Below, in pieces: positions 47,531-56,483 of a stretch of 64,000 nucleotides of DNA (position 1 is its first letter; each line of letters starts with the position of its first letter). The DNA lies in contig NZ_JAGYIU010000001.1 of NCBI RefSeq assembly GCF_018402495.1, positions 248,001 through 312,000 on the forward strand, in the 5' to 3' direction. The notes beneath the pieces are model-generated. The model saw nothing but the letters and a program-made list of their open reading frames with translations. It was not told where the DNA came from and searched no databases. The DNA is from Pseudoalteromonas sp. (GTDB taxonomy: Bacteria; Pseudomonadota; Gammaproteobacteria; Enterobacterales; Alteromonadaceae). Both the position numbers and the translations under genes were made by a program.

Positions 47531-48181
47531 ATGACAGCCACAGCAGAATCAACAGACACATATAGCGTGCAACATATTGCGCCTGAAGATATCAGCACTG
47601 CAGCAAGCTTAATATATCAGGCTTATCAACACGATCCCATTTTACAAAGTTTGCTTGGGTATAAAGAGCAGAACCCTTTGGAGTATGAGAAAAAACTTCG
47701 AGCGCTTATTCGCGAAGAGCTCAGTAGCTTTTGGCAAGAAAAACAGCCTTTAATTGGCCTTTATCGTAACGATAAGTTAAAAGCGGTTGCCTGTGTATTT
47801 GAGTCAAGTAGTCAATTACACGCTGAGCGTTATTGGCACTGGCGATTAAAGCTGATGTTAAGTGCGGGTTATTTGCAAACCAATCAGTTAATTGAAAAAG
47901 AAAAAACTATTCGTGATGCACTAAAGCCGCAAGGCAATTACTACTTTTTAGCGTTTATCGCCGTTGACCCACATTTTCATGGTCAAGGCTTTGGTCGCAA
48001 ACTACTTAAAGGCTTAGATGGTTTATTACATGACAATCCTGAGTCCTCTGGTATAGCGGTATTTGTGACTCGTGACGAACATACGCAATTTTTTAAATCA
48101 CAAGGTTTTGAGCATTTTAAGCAGCTCACATTTAACCGAGTTGAAGGTGAAATACTATTTAAAACTGCAACGCCAGAATAA
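47531..48181 (+). CDS. GNAT family N-acetyltransferase
   Basis: A 216-residue protein with the GNAT acetyl-CoA binding motif in FIAVDPHFHGQGFGRKLLKGL (about residues 145-165) and a terminal beta-alpha segment (VFVTRDEHTQFFKSQGFEHF). AAAGGA lies 7 nt before the ATG. It transfers an acetyl group to an unknown amine. It is immediately upstream of the CsrB-type RNA region. Confidence 0.85.
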   Translation: MTATAESTDTYSVQHIAPEDISTAASLIYQAYQHDPILQSLLGYKEQNPLEYEKKLRALIREELSSFWQEKQPLIGLYRNDKLKAVACVFESSSQLHAERYWHWRLKLMLSAGYLQTNQLIEKEKTIRDALKPQGNYYFLAFIAVDPHFHGQGFGRKLLKGLDGLLHDNPESSGIAVFVTRDEHTQFFKSQGFEHFKQLTFNRVEGEILFKTATPE

Positions 48182-48238
48182 ATGTCAGGATTTAGCGAAT
48201 CACTTTCCCAAGCAAACATTCCAAATAGGGCGTACCTA

Positions 48239-48256
48239 CGTAAGATATATCTTACA
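48239..48256 (+). promoter_or_regulatory. GacA/UvrY-type activator site upstream of the CsrB-like RNA
   Basis: CGTAAGATATATCTTACA is an 18-bp near-perfect palindrome matching the TGTAAG-N6-CTTACA site of GacA/UvrY/VarA response regulators. It lies roughly 165-185 bp before the sRNA start, the usual distance for activation of csrB/rsm genes. Confidence 0.75.
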
Positions 48257-48419
48257 TTAGCGTGCGCCTTATCAGTTTAAACACTAATTTTATCTCCTTT
48301 AAAATATTAAGCGACTGTTATGTATAGCTATTTTTATTTTTCAATTTTATGACAGCCACTTTTTTTGTTTTTCTTACTATCATAGTAACGCGTTTGCTTT
48401 AAACTTTACTTTGTCAAGA

Positions 48420-48746
48420 CGACATAGCCCAACGACTGAGCTACTGCCACGGATAAGGAATCAGGCAACTAAGTAGTTACTAGCAGGAAGCACAAAGGAC
48501 AAGTTAACACGGATGCAGGGATGAAACAGGAAGTACACGGAGTACTAAAATAGCTGGGAGCTATTTAAAGGACACCAAGGATGATGCGCGCAGGATAGCC
48601 AAGGAGGCAAGTGGATATTGCAGGCTGCAATGGAGAGTAAACACGGTAGTTTGCTCGTTCAGAGGATGATAAACAGGGAACAGGTAAAGGATACCTTACA
48701 GGATGTTTGCAATTGGGGCGTAACTGAGGTTACGCCTTAGTTTTTT
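48420..48746 (+). ncRNA. csrB: CsrB/RsmZ-type CsrA-sequestering small RNA
   Basis: About 330 nt without a coding frame but with some 19 GGA triplets, many as AGGA, CAGGA, AAGGA or CAGGGA and spaced about every 15-20 nt, often in hairpin-loop contexts. This is the hallmark of CsrB-family RNAs, which titrate the translational regulator CsrA. It ends in a strong terminator (48717-48746), and a GacA-type palindrome lies upstream. The 5' end is approximate since no promoter is clear. It is convergent with the DUF3301 gene. Confidence 0.88.
48717..48746 (+). terminator. terminator of the CsrB-like RNA
   Basis: GGCGTAAC-TGAG-GTTACGCC is an 8-bp perfect stem followed by TTAG and six T. Confidence 0.9.
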
Positions 48747-48757
48747 GTGCTAAGAAA

Positions 48758-49057
48758 TTATATTTTATGTGGCGGCACAACCACACTTTTTAGTTTTTCA
48801 TCTTCCATGATCAATACCCCTTGGTAGGCGCTTTCACCATCACTTGAAAATTCAAATATAAATTCGCTTTTCATTCCGGGTTTACCACTTTTTAAAATGC
48901 CAAACCGGCGCTTGCTGCAAGCTACGCTCATAAGTTGCACTTGCAATTGCTCGCTTTGGCGTTTGGCATGGACGTTCGCTGCTTCGGCTATTTTGCGATT
49001 AAGCCAAAAAAAATAAATAACAACACCAATAAGTATGAACGTCCATAAACTAGCCAT
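48758..49057 (-). CDS. DUF3301 family membrane-anchored protein
   Basis: A 99-residue protein with one N-terminal membrane helix (LWTFILIGVVIYFFWL) and a basic, beta-rich remainder (RRFGILKSGKPGMKSEFIFEFSSDG). It starts 1 bp after the DUF3549 stop, an arrangement seen widely in Vibrio and Alteromonadales next to yqcC-truC. Function unknown. Confidence 0.8.
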   Translation of the reverse strand: MASLWTFILIGVVIYFFWLNRKIAEAANVHAKRQSEQLQVQLMSVACSKRRFGILKSGKPGMKSEFIFEFSSDGESAYQGVLIMEDEKLKSVVVPPHKI

Positions 49058-50086
49058 TTAAGAGAATAACCTTCCAATTGCGCGAGCCAATGTCTCGCTT
49101 CTGTTTTCTTCACGTAATAAAGCTAATAAGTGTGGGCGAATAGTCGCAATTGCAACTAAATCCGCAAAAACGCTAGGAAATAGCTCAGCTATTTTTTCAT
49201 GATGGGCGCAGTTTTCCATAAATATATGTAAGCGTTTTGGCTCTTCTAACTGTTTAAAGCAGCGACCCGCAATAGTTAATAATACATCGGAATCGTGTTT
49301 TAAAGGTGAGTTTAGCGCGCAGTCAACAAGTTGCGCACTTAGCCCTTTAGCTTGTGCTGATGATATTGCCCGCAGTGCAGCTGTCGCCGCTATAGCATCC
49401 TTATTATTAAGCGCCGTTTGCCCATAACTTAATAATAGTTCGCTTAAAGTGGGGGGGATCTCAATGTGTTCAAGCATTGCGCTTAATGGTTGTAATACTT
49501 CAACAGGTAACTGAGGCCACGCTGCTTGTAGGTGCTTTAAGTTATCAGCACTGTTAAGACGATACGCAAAATCGGCAATGCCTTGTAATGCCACACTTTG
49601 CCAATTATCAAAGCCAATTTTGCCACTAAAGTAAAGCTGGGCGTGTTCGTAGTATTGCGATGCGGGTTGTTTTAGCAACACTTTAATTTGTGCATTAAAT
49701 GCCGCTAATTTATTCGCGTTCGGAGTAAATACATAAGGGTTGTTATCGAGTGTGCCATCGGCTTGCTCGCCGGTAATTTCTGTTCCTAGTGCCTGAATAA
49801 CCATATCTGCAAAGTGATCACGGCTCGCGCTTACTAATTTACTTTGCTCATCAAGTGGGAATTTTAAGAACCAAACATAAGGTTCTTTACTGGCTTTGCT
49901 ATCCCAAAACTGAATCGCTAACCATGCATGACCTGCTAATGGGTAAGGGTAAGGAATTTGCGCTTGTTCAACGGCTAAAAATTGTTGTTTATCAAGCTTG
50001 GTGATGTGCCTGCCAATATCAAAAGCACGCCATTGAGTGCCTGCACCATCTAAAAGCTGGCCTAACGTAGCTATATGTTCACTCAT
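49058..50086 (-). CDS. DUF3549 family protein
   Basis: A 342-residue soluble protein. The N-terminal region (ATLGQLLDGAGTQWRAFDIGR, then HAWLAIQFWD and PYVWFLKFPLDEQ) identifies the DUF3549 family. The C-terminal half is helical, with HEAT-like pairs. Function unknown. It is divergent from yqcC and followed by the DUF3301 gene, matching conserved gammaproteobacterial order. Confidence 0.85.
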   Translation of the reverse strand: MSEHIATLGQLLDGAGTQWRAFDIGRHITKLDKQQFLAVEQAQIPYPYPLAGHAWLAIQFWDSKASKEPYVWFLKFPLDEQSKLVSASRDHFADMVIQALGTEITGEQADGTLDNNPYVFTPNANKLAAFNAQIKVLLKQPASQYYEHAQLYFSGKIGFDNWQSVALQGIADFAYRLNSADNLKHLQAAWPQLPVEVLQPLSAMLEHIEIPPTLSELLLSYGQTALNNKDAIAATAALRAISSAQAKGLSAQLVDCALNSPLKHDSDVLLTIAGRCFKQLEEPKRLHIFMENCAHHEKIAELFPSVFADLVAIATIRPHLLALLREENRSETLARAIGRLFS

Positions 50087-50188
50087 GGATTTCCAACTGT
50101 TTTTACTACAAAATTACCTAATTATACGCCATAGCGACTGTTGTGGGAACAGGGTATAATTGCATAATACAACGATAAAAGGGTGATT

Positions 50189-50509
50189 ATGTACCAGCAA
50201 ACCCACATATATTTACAGCAATTAGCGGCGCTACTTAAAAAGTATCAACTGTGGCAGGTTGAGCCTATAAACCCCGACTTATTAAGTTCCAGTGTACCAT
50301 TTTGCCACGATACACTGGCATTTGAGCAATGGTTGCAGTTTGTATTTATTGAAAAGTTACAGCAGTTAATTGACAACAAGCAACCGTTACCGCGCAATTT
50401 TGCAGTTGCCCCGATGGCGCAAATGACACTCACTGATAAATCAGGCAGTGAAGAGATTATCGCTTTACTGACCCAATTAGATTCATTGCTAGGAGAGTCA
50501 GATGGCTGA
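50189..50509 (+). CDS. yqcC: YqcC family protein
   Basis: A 106-residue protein from ATG 50189, with AAAGGG 5 nt upstream; an in-frame GTG at 50183 is within that ribosome site. The middle (PFCHDTLAFEQWLQFVFIEKLQQLI) and NFAVAPMAQ are typical of YqcC. The function is not established. It overlaps the start of truC by 8 nt, as in E. coli, where the order is yqcC-truC-yqcA. Confidence 0.88.
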   Translation: MYQQTHIYLQQLAALLKKYQLWQVEPINPDLLSSSVPFCHDTLAFEQWLQFVFIEKLQQLIDNKQPLPRNFAVAPMAQMTLTDKSGSEEIIALLTQLDSLLGESDG

Positions 50510-51266
50510 ACGTCCGGCGCCAATTGAATACGGTGAATTGAACATTCTCTATCAAGATGAGAACTATGTAGCGATTGATAAACCATCGGGCTTACTTGTT
50601 CATCGCTCATTTTTAGATAAACACGAAACCCAATTTGCAATGCAAATGCTGCGCGATCAAATCGGTCAGCATGTGTTTCCTGTGCATCGCCTTGATAGGC
50701 CAACATCCGGCGTGCTGCTATTTGCGTTAAGTTCAGAAGCGGCCCGAGATATGAACCAATTATTTATTGATGGCACTATTACAAAGCGTTACTTAGCATT
50801 GGTACGTGGCTTTGCCCCTGAATCTGTTTTTTTAGATAAACCATTAAAAGAAGAGCTCGACAAAATAGCCGATAAGTTTGCAGATCAAGATAAAGCCGCA
50901 CAAGAAGCGCAAACTCAGTTTAATTGTTTGTACCAAGCAACGCTGCCTATCCCAATAGGAAAATACCCAACTGTTCGTTATTCTTTGGTAGAGTGTTTTC
51001 CTAAAACGGGTCGCAAACATCAAATACGTCGGCATTTAAAGCACTTGTCTTTGCCTATTATTGGTGATGTAAATCATGGCGATAACCAGCATAATCAGTT
51101 TTTTAGGGAGCATTTTTCGCTTCGCCGTCTAATGTTGTTTGCATCAGCGCTTAGCTTTGTGCACCCTTATAATAATGAACTCATAACAATTAAAGCGCCG
51201 CTGGGTGATGCAATGTTAAACATTTGCAAACAGCTGGGTTGGCCAGAACAAGAAGAGGATTATTAA
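50502..51266 (+). CDS. truC: tRNA pseudouridine(65) synthase TruC
   Basis: A 254-residue RluA-family pseudouridine synthase. The catalytic aspartate is in HRLDRPTSGVLLFAL, with the KPSGLLVH start and GRKHQIRRHLKHL motif also present. It modifies U65 in tRNA. It overlaps yqcC by 8 nt and is followed directly by the flavodoxin gene. Confidence 0.93.
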   Translation: MAERPAPIEYGELNILYQDENYVAIDKPSGLLVHRSFLDKHETQFAMQMLRDQIGQHVFPVHRLDRPTSGVLLFALSSEAARDMNQLFIDGTITKRYLALVRGFAPESVFLDKPLKEELDKIADKFADQDKAAQEAQTQFNCLYQATLPIPIGKYPTVRYSLVECFPKTGRKHQIRRHLKHLSLPIIGDVNHGDNQHNQFFREHFSLRRLMLFASALSFVHPYNNELITIKAPLGDAMLNICKQLGWPEQEEDY

Positions 51267-51716
51267 ATGGCACATATTAGTATTTTTGTTGGCAGCGTGT
51301 ATGGCGGTGCAGAGCGATTAAGTGAGCAGGTTAGCGACACGCTAGATCAAGCTGGCCATCAAGTTAGTGTGTTCGAGCAACCTACTTTAGAAGATATAAA
51401 AAATGCTTCGCATATTTTAATTGTTACCTCGACCACTGGGCAAGGCGATATTCCTGATAATTTAGCCGACCTTTATCATCAATTAAATAGTACTTTTCCA
51501 ATGCTAACAGACAAGCCTTTTGGTATTGTTGCCATGGGTGATAGAAGTTACGGTGATACGTTTTGTGGGGCAGGGCGCAGCTTTGATGAGTTATTGCGCG
51601 ATTTGCAAGCTAAACCTGTTGGTAACCGACTCGAAATCGATGCCTGTGAAGACTTTGAGCCATGGCCGGTCACTGAGCCTTGGTTGCAAGCTTGGCTTGC
51701 TAAATTACCCGCTTAA
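51267..51716 (+). CDS. flavodoxin (YqcA/MioC type)
   Basis: A 149-residue flavodoxin. The FMN phosphate loop is in FVGSVYGGAERL, with STTGQGDIPDN and AMGDRSYGDTFCGAG forming the isoalloxazine-binding loops. It follows truC with no gap, as E. coli yqcA does. It probably supplies electrons to an unknown reductase. Confidence 0.9.
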   Translation: MAHISIFVGSVYGGAERLSEQVSDTLDQAGHQVSVFEQPTLEDIKNASHILIVTSTTGQGDIPDNLADLYHQLNSTFPMLTDKPFGIVAMGDRSYGDTFCGAGRSFDELLRDLQAKPVGNRLEIDACEDFEPWPVTEPWLQAWLAKLPA

Positions 51717-51731
51717 ACGTGTAGATTATAA

Positions 51732-52607
51732 ATGAAAAAACATAAACTGAGTTTGATTGTGCTTGCGGGTGGCTTAGGTAGTCGCTTTGGCGGCAATAAA
51801 CAAATAGCAGAAATACCTGGGCTAAATTGCACGATTATGGAGTTAAGCATTATTGATGCGTATCGCGCCGGTGTGACACAGGTTGTGTTGATCATTAATC
51901 AAGCCGTTCGCAGTGAGATAGAACACACTATTTTACCTCGCTTACCTAAAGCCCTTGACGTGGTATTAGTAGAGCAACATAACGCGCTTGTTCCTGATGC
52001 ATACAAAGCACCATCACAGCAACGTATAAAACCATGGGGCACAGGGCATGCGTTACTGTGTGCCAAAGCATATATTAACAACCCTGCAATTGTTATTACC
52101 GCAGATGACTATTATGGTGCGTCTTCATTTTTATTGCTTAGTGAGCATTTTAAAAATAGCCCCGAATGGGCAATGGTGGGGTACCCGATTATCAACACCC
52201 TCTCTGAGCACGGTGGGGTTAATCGCGGAGTATGTAGTATTGCTGATGGAATGCTTGTTGCAGTGACGGAATATTTAAATATTCAAAAAGAGTCTGCACA
52301 TATTGTTGGAAATAATCCGCAGGGCTTGCGTGAAAAAATTAGCCGAGATGCGCTAGGATCTATGAGTTTTTGGGGGATCACGCCGTGCTTTTTTGATTAT
52401 TTGCAACAAGGTTTTGAGACGTTTTTACAGCAATATAACGCTAATACTCAGCAAGAATATTACTTACCTGATCAAATCCAGCAAGCGATTAATGACAAAG
52501 CTCAGCCTGTATTTGTATACACTGCAAAAGAGCCTTGGTTTGGTGTTACCTATAAATCAGAACTGACAAGCATTGCGGCTACTTTGTGCGCATTGCGTCA
52601 AGCGTAA
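51732..52607 (+). CDS. sugar nucleotidyltransferase
   Basis: A 291-residue NTP_transferase protein: nucleotide-binding LAGGLGSRFGGNKQ at residues about 12-25, the metal-binding ITADDYYG, and a late EPWFGVTYKSE. It would convert a sugar-1-phosphate to an NDP-sugar. The neighbouring phosphotransferase at 52803 resembles anomeric sugar kinases, so the pair probably salvages a free sugar or amino sugar into a nucleotide sugar, by inference. Confidence 0.85.
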   Translation: MKKHKLSLIVLAGGLGSRFGGNKQIAEIPGLNCTIMELSIIDAYRAGVTQVVLIINQAVRSEIEHTILPRLPKALDVVLVEQHNALVPDAYKAPSQQRIKPWGTGHALLCAKAYINNPAIVITADDYYGASSFLLLSEHFKNSPEWAMVGYPIINTLSEHGGVNRGVCSIADGMLVAVTEYLNIQKESAHIVGNNPQGLREKISRDALGSMSFWGITPCFFDYLQQGFETFLQQYNANTQQEYYLPDQIQQAINDKAQPVFVYTAKEPWFGVTYKSELTSIAATLCALRQA

Positions 52608-52612
52608 AGGTG

Positions 52613-52768
52613 TTAATACCAATTTTATTAAAAATATGATCAATCTAGCGTATTAAATAACCCGCTTCCTGCGTTAAAAATTATTTATATAGAACAACTA
52701 TGTATCATAATTTTCGCCTTGCTATCGCGTTATTTCCTTGTCGCTATTTAATGCAATTGATATAAATT
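52613..52768. repeat. MITE-like palindromic intergenic element
   Basis: A 156-bp non-coding element between two co-directional genes. Its ends (TTAATACCAATTTTATTAAA and, on the other strand, AATTTATATCAATTGCATTA) are imperfect inverted repeats. The interior shares GCCTTGCTAT...CG...ATTTCC with repeat R2 at 31157-31178. It appears to be one of a dispersed, non-coding repeat family. Confidence 0.55.
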
Positions 52769-52802
52769 ATTGTCGCCTTGGGCGAAAAGAGTGAAGTAGA
52801 AA

Positions 52803-53876
52803 ATGAATTCAATTCCTATAGAAGTTTACTTATCTGAGAATTTTGGCCTTGACGATAAGCATGCGAGTATAAAACCCATTGGTAGTGGGCATATCAATAC
52901 TACCATGTTATTGAGCACACCTAAGCGGTCATTGGTTGTACAAAAGCTCAATACGGTGGTATTCCCAAAACCACAGTTACTTGTTGATAATGCAAGATTA
53001 ATAGAACGACACTTAAGCAAAAAGCAGCAAGTCGGTGAGTTCAACTTAGCCATTGTGCGGCATGTAGCAACAACTCAGCATGACTATTTAGTAAATAATA
53101 ATAACGATACTTGGCGAGCCCTTGAGTTTATTGGTGGCAGTTACAGCGAAGATGTGGTTAATACTGTTAGCCAAGCGCAAACCGCGGCTAATGCATTTGG
53201 CCAATTTGCTGCAGCATTAGAGGATTTTGACGCTAACAAATTACATGCAGTTATCCCTAACTTTCATAATTTAGCCATGCGTGCAGAGGTTTTTAAGCAA
53301 GTTATTAACGCCGATCCTCATAAACGTGTAGCTCATTGTCAGGAGGAGGTTGATTTTTGCTTGTCGCAGTTCTCACTCATTGATGAGCTCAATGCATTAG
53401 CTGGAAAAGTCCCTATTCGCGTGTGTCATAACGATACTAAAATAAACAACATGCTATTTTGTTCAGATTCAAATGATGCAAAAGCGGTGATTGATTTAGA
53501 CACCTGTATGCCAGGTTATTGGCTTAATGACTTTGGCGATATGGTCAGAACATTCTGCTCTGCAGAGCAAGAAGATTCAACAGCGCTTGAAAAAGTAGGT
53601 GTTCGTGAAGACATTTTTGCAGCAATTGTTAAAGGTTACGTTGAACCATTAAAGTCAGTATTAACGGCCGCAGAAAAACAAAGCTTTTGGTTAGGTGCTA
53701 AAGTAATGCCTTTTATGATTGGCTTACGCTTTTTAACCGACTATATAGACGGCGATAATTACTTTAGTGTTAAATATGAGAGACACAATTTAGATCGCGC
53801 AAAAAATCAATTTGCGTTGTACAGGGATATAGTAAGTAAGCAGCAGGTATTAAAGGCGATGTTAACTAAGATATAA
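52803..53876 (+). CDS. phosphotransferase (APH/NahK-like sugar kinase)
   Basis: A 357-residue kinase-fold protein of the aminoglycoside phosphotransferase superfamily: VCHNDTKINNMLF (catalytic Asp loop) and VIDLDTCMPGYWLNDFGDMVR (Mg-binding Asp). The start IPIGSGHINTTMLL-like region is typical of N-acetylhexosamine 1-kinases. Paired with the upstream nucleotidyltransferase it would phosphorylate a sugar at C1. The antibiotic-resistance reading is unlikely given this context. Confidence 0.85.
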   Translation: MNSIPIEVYLSENFGLDDKHASIKPIGSGHINTTMLLSTPKRSLVVQKLNTVVFPKPQLLVDNARLIERHLSKKQQVGEFNLAIVRHVATTQHDYLVNNNNDTWRALEFIGGSYSEDVVNTVSQAQTAANAFGQFAAALEDFDANKLHAVIPNFHNLAMRAEVFKQVINADPHKRVAHCQEEVDFCLSQFSLIDELNALAGKVPIRVCHNDTKINNMLFCSDSNDAKAVIDLDTCMPGYWLNDFGDMVRTFCSAEQEDSTALEKVGVREDIFAAIVKGYVEPLKSVLTAAEKQSFWLGAKVMPFMIGLRFLTDYIDGDNYFSVKYERHNLDRAKNQFALYRDIVSKQQVLKAMLTKI

Positions 53877-53886
53877 GCCCAATCGG

Positions 53887-53929
53887 TTATATTGCTCAAA
53901 GTGTTAAAGTTAAGCTTTGAGCAATATAA
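53887..53929. terminator. 15-bp perfect inverted repeat between convergent genes
   Basis: TTATATTGCTCAAAG and CTTTGAGCAATATAA with a 13-nt loop. No T-run follows in either direction, so it is a strong hairpin rather than a classic terminator; it probably separates the kinase and RRM transcripts. Confidence 0.5.
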
Positions 53930-53981
53930 AGCGAGGTTAAACGCTGAAAATACGTATAAACTTCCAACCCCTCAATCGTTA

Positions 53982-54221
53982 TTAAGCATCGGCTAGTTTT
54001 ACACGGATTTTGCTTTTATCAACGGTTGTTTGATTAAGGGCTTTAATAGCGCCTTTAACTTCAATGTCGTTTGGCATTTCTACAAAAGCAAAACCTTTTG
54101 ATTGGCCAGTTTCTTTATCGAGTACTAAGTTACAGGTGGTCACTTTACCGTGCGCTGTAAATAAAGTACGAAGCTCATGCTCAGTGGTAGCACGAGATAA
54201 GTTGCGAACTAATAGTTTCAT
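53982..54221 (-). CDS. RRM-type RNA-binding protein
   Basis: A 79-residue single RNA recognition motif. RNP2 is LLVRNL at residues 3-8 and RNP1 is KGFAFVEM near 43-50. Such small bacterial RRM proteins occur in cyanobacteria and many proteobacteria, often with cold or stress roles. It is monocistronic. The RNA targets are unknown. Confidence 0.92.
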   Translation of the reverse strand: MKLLVRNLSRATTEHELRTLFTAHGKVTTCNLVLDKETGQSKGFAFVEMPNDIEVKGAIKALNQTTVDKSKIRVKLADA

Positions 54222-54317
54222 AATGAACCTAATTAAGGGTATCAGCAGTAATTATCTCAAGTAACCCCGCTTTAGCCTAACTTTATTTTACATTTGCTGA
54301 AAATAACGCCCATAAAC

Positions 54318-54346
54318 AAAAAAAGCTGCTCGTTGGCAGCTTTTTG
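54318..54346. terminator. terminator after lipA
   Basis: AAAAAGCTGC and GCAGCTTTTT form a stem with a 6-nt loop, A-run on one side and T-run on the other. It lies 15 bp beyond the lipA stop and can act in both directions. Confidence 0.85.
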
Positions 54347-54360
54347 TTTATCAGCAAGGT

Positions 54361-55326
54361 TTATTTTACTTCTTTACCCGCTGCTTGTTGATCGGCGTGA
54401 TAGCTTGAGCGTACAAACGGGCCAGAAGCCGCGTGTGTAAAGCCAATTTCATCAGCATACTCTTTTAGTGCATCAAACTCAGCAGGCGGCACGTAGCGTT
54501 TTACTGGTAAGTGATGCTTAGAGGGTTGTAGGTATTGGCCTACGGTTAGCATATCAACGTTGTGCTCACGTAAATCACGCAGCACTTCTTCAATTTCGCT
54601 AATTTCTTCACCTAAACCAACCATTAACCCCGATTTAGTTTTAACCTCAGGGTGCGCTTCTTTAAAGCGGCGTAATAATTCAAGTGACCATTTGTAATCA
54701 GCACCTGGACGCGCCAATTTGTACAAACGGGGGGCTGTTTCTAGGTTGTGGTTAAATACATCAGGCGGCGTTTCAATTAAAATTTCCAACGCTCTGTCCA
54801 TACGACCACGAAAGTCGGGTACTAATATCTCAATCGTAATTTCTGGATTGTGCTTACGAATTTCACGGATACAATCGGCAAAATGTTGAGCGCCACCGTC
54901 ACGTAAATCATCACGATCTACCGAAGTGATCACTACATAGCTTAGCTTCATGTCTTTAATGGTCAGTGCAAGCTTTTCAGGCTCTGCTGCATCGGGCTTT
55001 AATGGACGGCCATGTGCAACATCACAAAATGGGCAACGACGTGTACAAATAGCCCCTAAAATCATGAAAGTGGCGGTGCCGTGGTTAAAACATTCTGATA
55101 AGTTAGGGCACGACGCTTCTTCACATACCGAGTGAAGGCCATGTTTACGCATTGCTTGTTTTATGCCGTCAATCCGCTCAGTTGACTTGGGTAAGCGGAT
55201 TTTAAGCCACTCTGGCTTACGGAGCATTTCAGTTTTTTCTGTGGGTAAAACTTTAACGGGGATCAACGCCATTTTTTCTGCGTCGCGTAGTTTTACACCT
55301 GGTTCCATTTTGACTGGTTTATTCAT
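54361..55326 (-). CDS. lipA: lipoyl synthase LipA
   Basis: A 321-residue radical SAM enzyme. The auxiliary cluster cysteines are in [12 protein letters not shown] and the radical SAM CxxxCxxC in [10 protein letters not shown]. It inserts sulfur into octanoyl groups on lipoyl domains. Its start overlaps the lipB stop by 4 nt, as expected for the lipB-lipA operon. Confidence 0.96.
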   Translation of the reverse strand: MNKPVKMEPGVKLRDAEKMALIPVKVLPTEKTEMLRKPEWLKIRLPKSTERIDGIKQAMRKHGLHSVCEEASCPNLSECFNHGTATFMILGAICTRRCPFCDVAHGRPLKPDAAEPEKLALTIKDMKLSYVVITSVDRDDLRDGGAQHFADCIREIRKHNPEITIEILVPDFRGRMDRALEILIETPPDVFNHNLETAPRLYKLARPGADYKWSLELLRRFKEAHPEVKTKSGLMVGLGEEISEIEEVLRDLREHNVDMLTVGQYLQPSKHHLPVKRYVPPAEFDALKEYADEIGFTHAASGPFVRSSYHADQQAAGKEVK

Positions 55327-55988
55327 TCGTTTTCAAACCCTTCAGTATGCTTAACCTGTGTTGCATTAAGCTTTTTGATCATGTGTTTTACCAGCCCTTG
55401 GCCTGCAGCTTCAAGGTTTTGAGGGCCATGTAATTCTTTAGTTTGCACCATATTCATGCCCGCATAGCCACAAGGATTAATACGTAAAAATGGACTAAGA
55501 TCCATATTAACATTTAATGCTAAGCCATGAAATGAGCAGCCACGGCGAACCCTCAAGCCTAAAGAGGCAATTTTGCTGTCGTTCACGTAAACACCGGGTG
55601 CATCGGCTTTTGCGTATGCATCAATACCGTACTCAGCAAGGGATTCAATAATACATTCCTCAAGCCATGTTACTAGCTCTCGTACGCCAACTTTTAAACG
55701 GCGTAAGTTAAATAATACATACATCATTTGCTGACCAGGGCCGTGGTAAGTGACTTGTCCGCCACGATCCACTTTAATCACTTCAATGTCACCTGGGGCG
55801 AGCAAGTGCTCATCTTTACCGGCTTGGCCTTGGGTAAATACACTTTCATGCTCTACCAGCCAAATTTCATCTGGGGTATTTTCATCACGGGTGTCGGTAA
55901 AGTCTTGCATTTTTTGCCAAATCGGCATGTAACGCTGACGACCCAGTTGGCGTACGATTAGGGTGTTTTCGCTCACAAAAAATCTCAA
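55323..55988 (-). CDS. lipB: octanoyltransferase LipB
   Basis: A 221-residue protein with the LipB signature [21 protein letters not shown], the catalytic Lys in [14 protein letters not shown], and the Cys in NPCGYAGM. It transfers octanoate from ACP to lipoyl domains. It is 7 bp after ybeD and overlaps lipA by 4 nt. Confidence 0.95.
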   Translation of the reverse strand: MRFFVSENTLIVRQLGRQRYMPIWQKMQDFTDTRDENTPDEIWLVEHESVFTQGQAGKDEHLLAPGDIEVIKVDRGGQVTYHGPGQQMMYVLFNLRRLKVGVRELVTWLEECIIESLAEYGIDAYAKADAPGVYVNDSKIASLGLRVRRGCSFHGLALNVNMDLSPFLRINPCGYAGMNMVQTKELHGPQNLEAAGQGLVKHMIKKLNATQVKHTEGFENE

Positions 55989-55995
55989 CTATGGA

Positions 55996-56274
55996 TTAAA
56001 GCATATGGCGTACGTCATCGATGTTGCTGATCACGTTGTAAATTTCTTCAATGTGTTTGCCGCTTGTTACAGTAGCTACTAGCGTTACAGACTCGTAATT
56101 ACCTTTACTGCTTGGTTTTACTTTTGGCGCATAATCACCTGGAGCAATAGGTTGTAATTTAGCTAAAATTTGATCAGTTAAGTTTACGTTAGCTAGACCC
56201 ATAATTTTAAATGTAAATGGGCAAGGGTACTCTAAGTACTCATCAAATTTAGTGTCTTTAACAGGTTCAACCAC
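55996..56274 (-). CDS. ybeD: YbeD family protein (DUF493)
   Basis: A 92-residue protein starting at GTG 56274, with GAGGAG 8 nt before it. It matches E. coli Ybe[14 protein letters not shown], then [20 protein letters not shown]. The fold resembles ACT-like regulatory domains; its function is not known. It sits between dacA and lipB, the same place as in E. coli. Confidence 0.92.
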   Translation of the reverse strand: MVEPVKDTKFDEYLEYPCPFTFKIMGLANVNLTDQILAKLQPIAPGDYAPKVKPSSKGNYESVTLVATVTSGKHIEEIYNVISNIDDVRHML

Positions 56275-56435
56275 GACGGGAACTCCTCAAACAAAAGTGT
56301 TGGCTTTGCTAAAACGCGAAGCTTAAAACTGACAGGCTAATGGCAATCTTGAAATGATGCTATTGTTGACCGCAGTCAATGATAGTCATTCAATACGATT
56401 GGTATATATGGGGCGCATTCTAGCACTTTTCAAGC

Positions 56436-56464
56436 AAAAAAAAACGCCTCACAGTGGAGGCGTT
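56436..56464 (-). terminator. rho-independent terminator of dacA
   Basis: On the minus strand AACGCCTC-CACTGT-GAGGCGTT is followed by a run of nine T (seen as the A-run at 56436-56444). It lies 20 bp after the dacA stop. Confidence 0.9.
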
Positions 56465-56483
56465 CATATTACTTTACTCGCGT

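Noticed and set aside
52803-53876. Aminoglycoside resistance function for the APH-like protein
   Set aside because: The adjoining nucleotidyltransferase and the sugar-kinase-like motifs make a metabolic role more likely; no resistance or mobile context is present.
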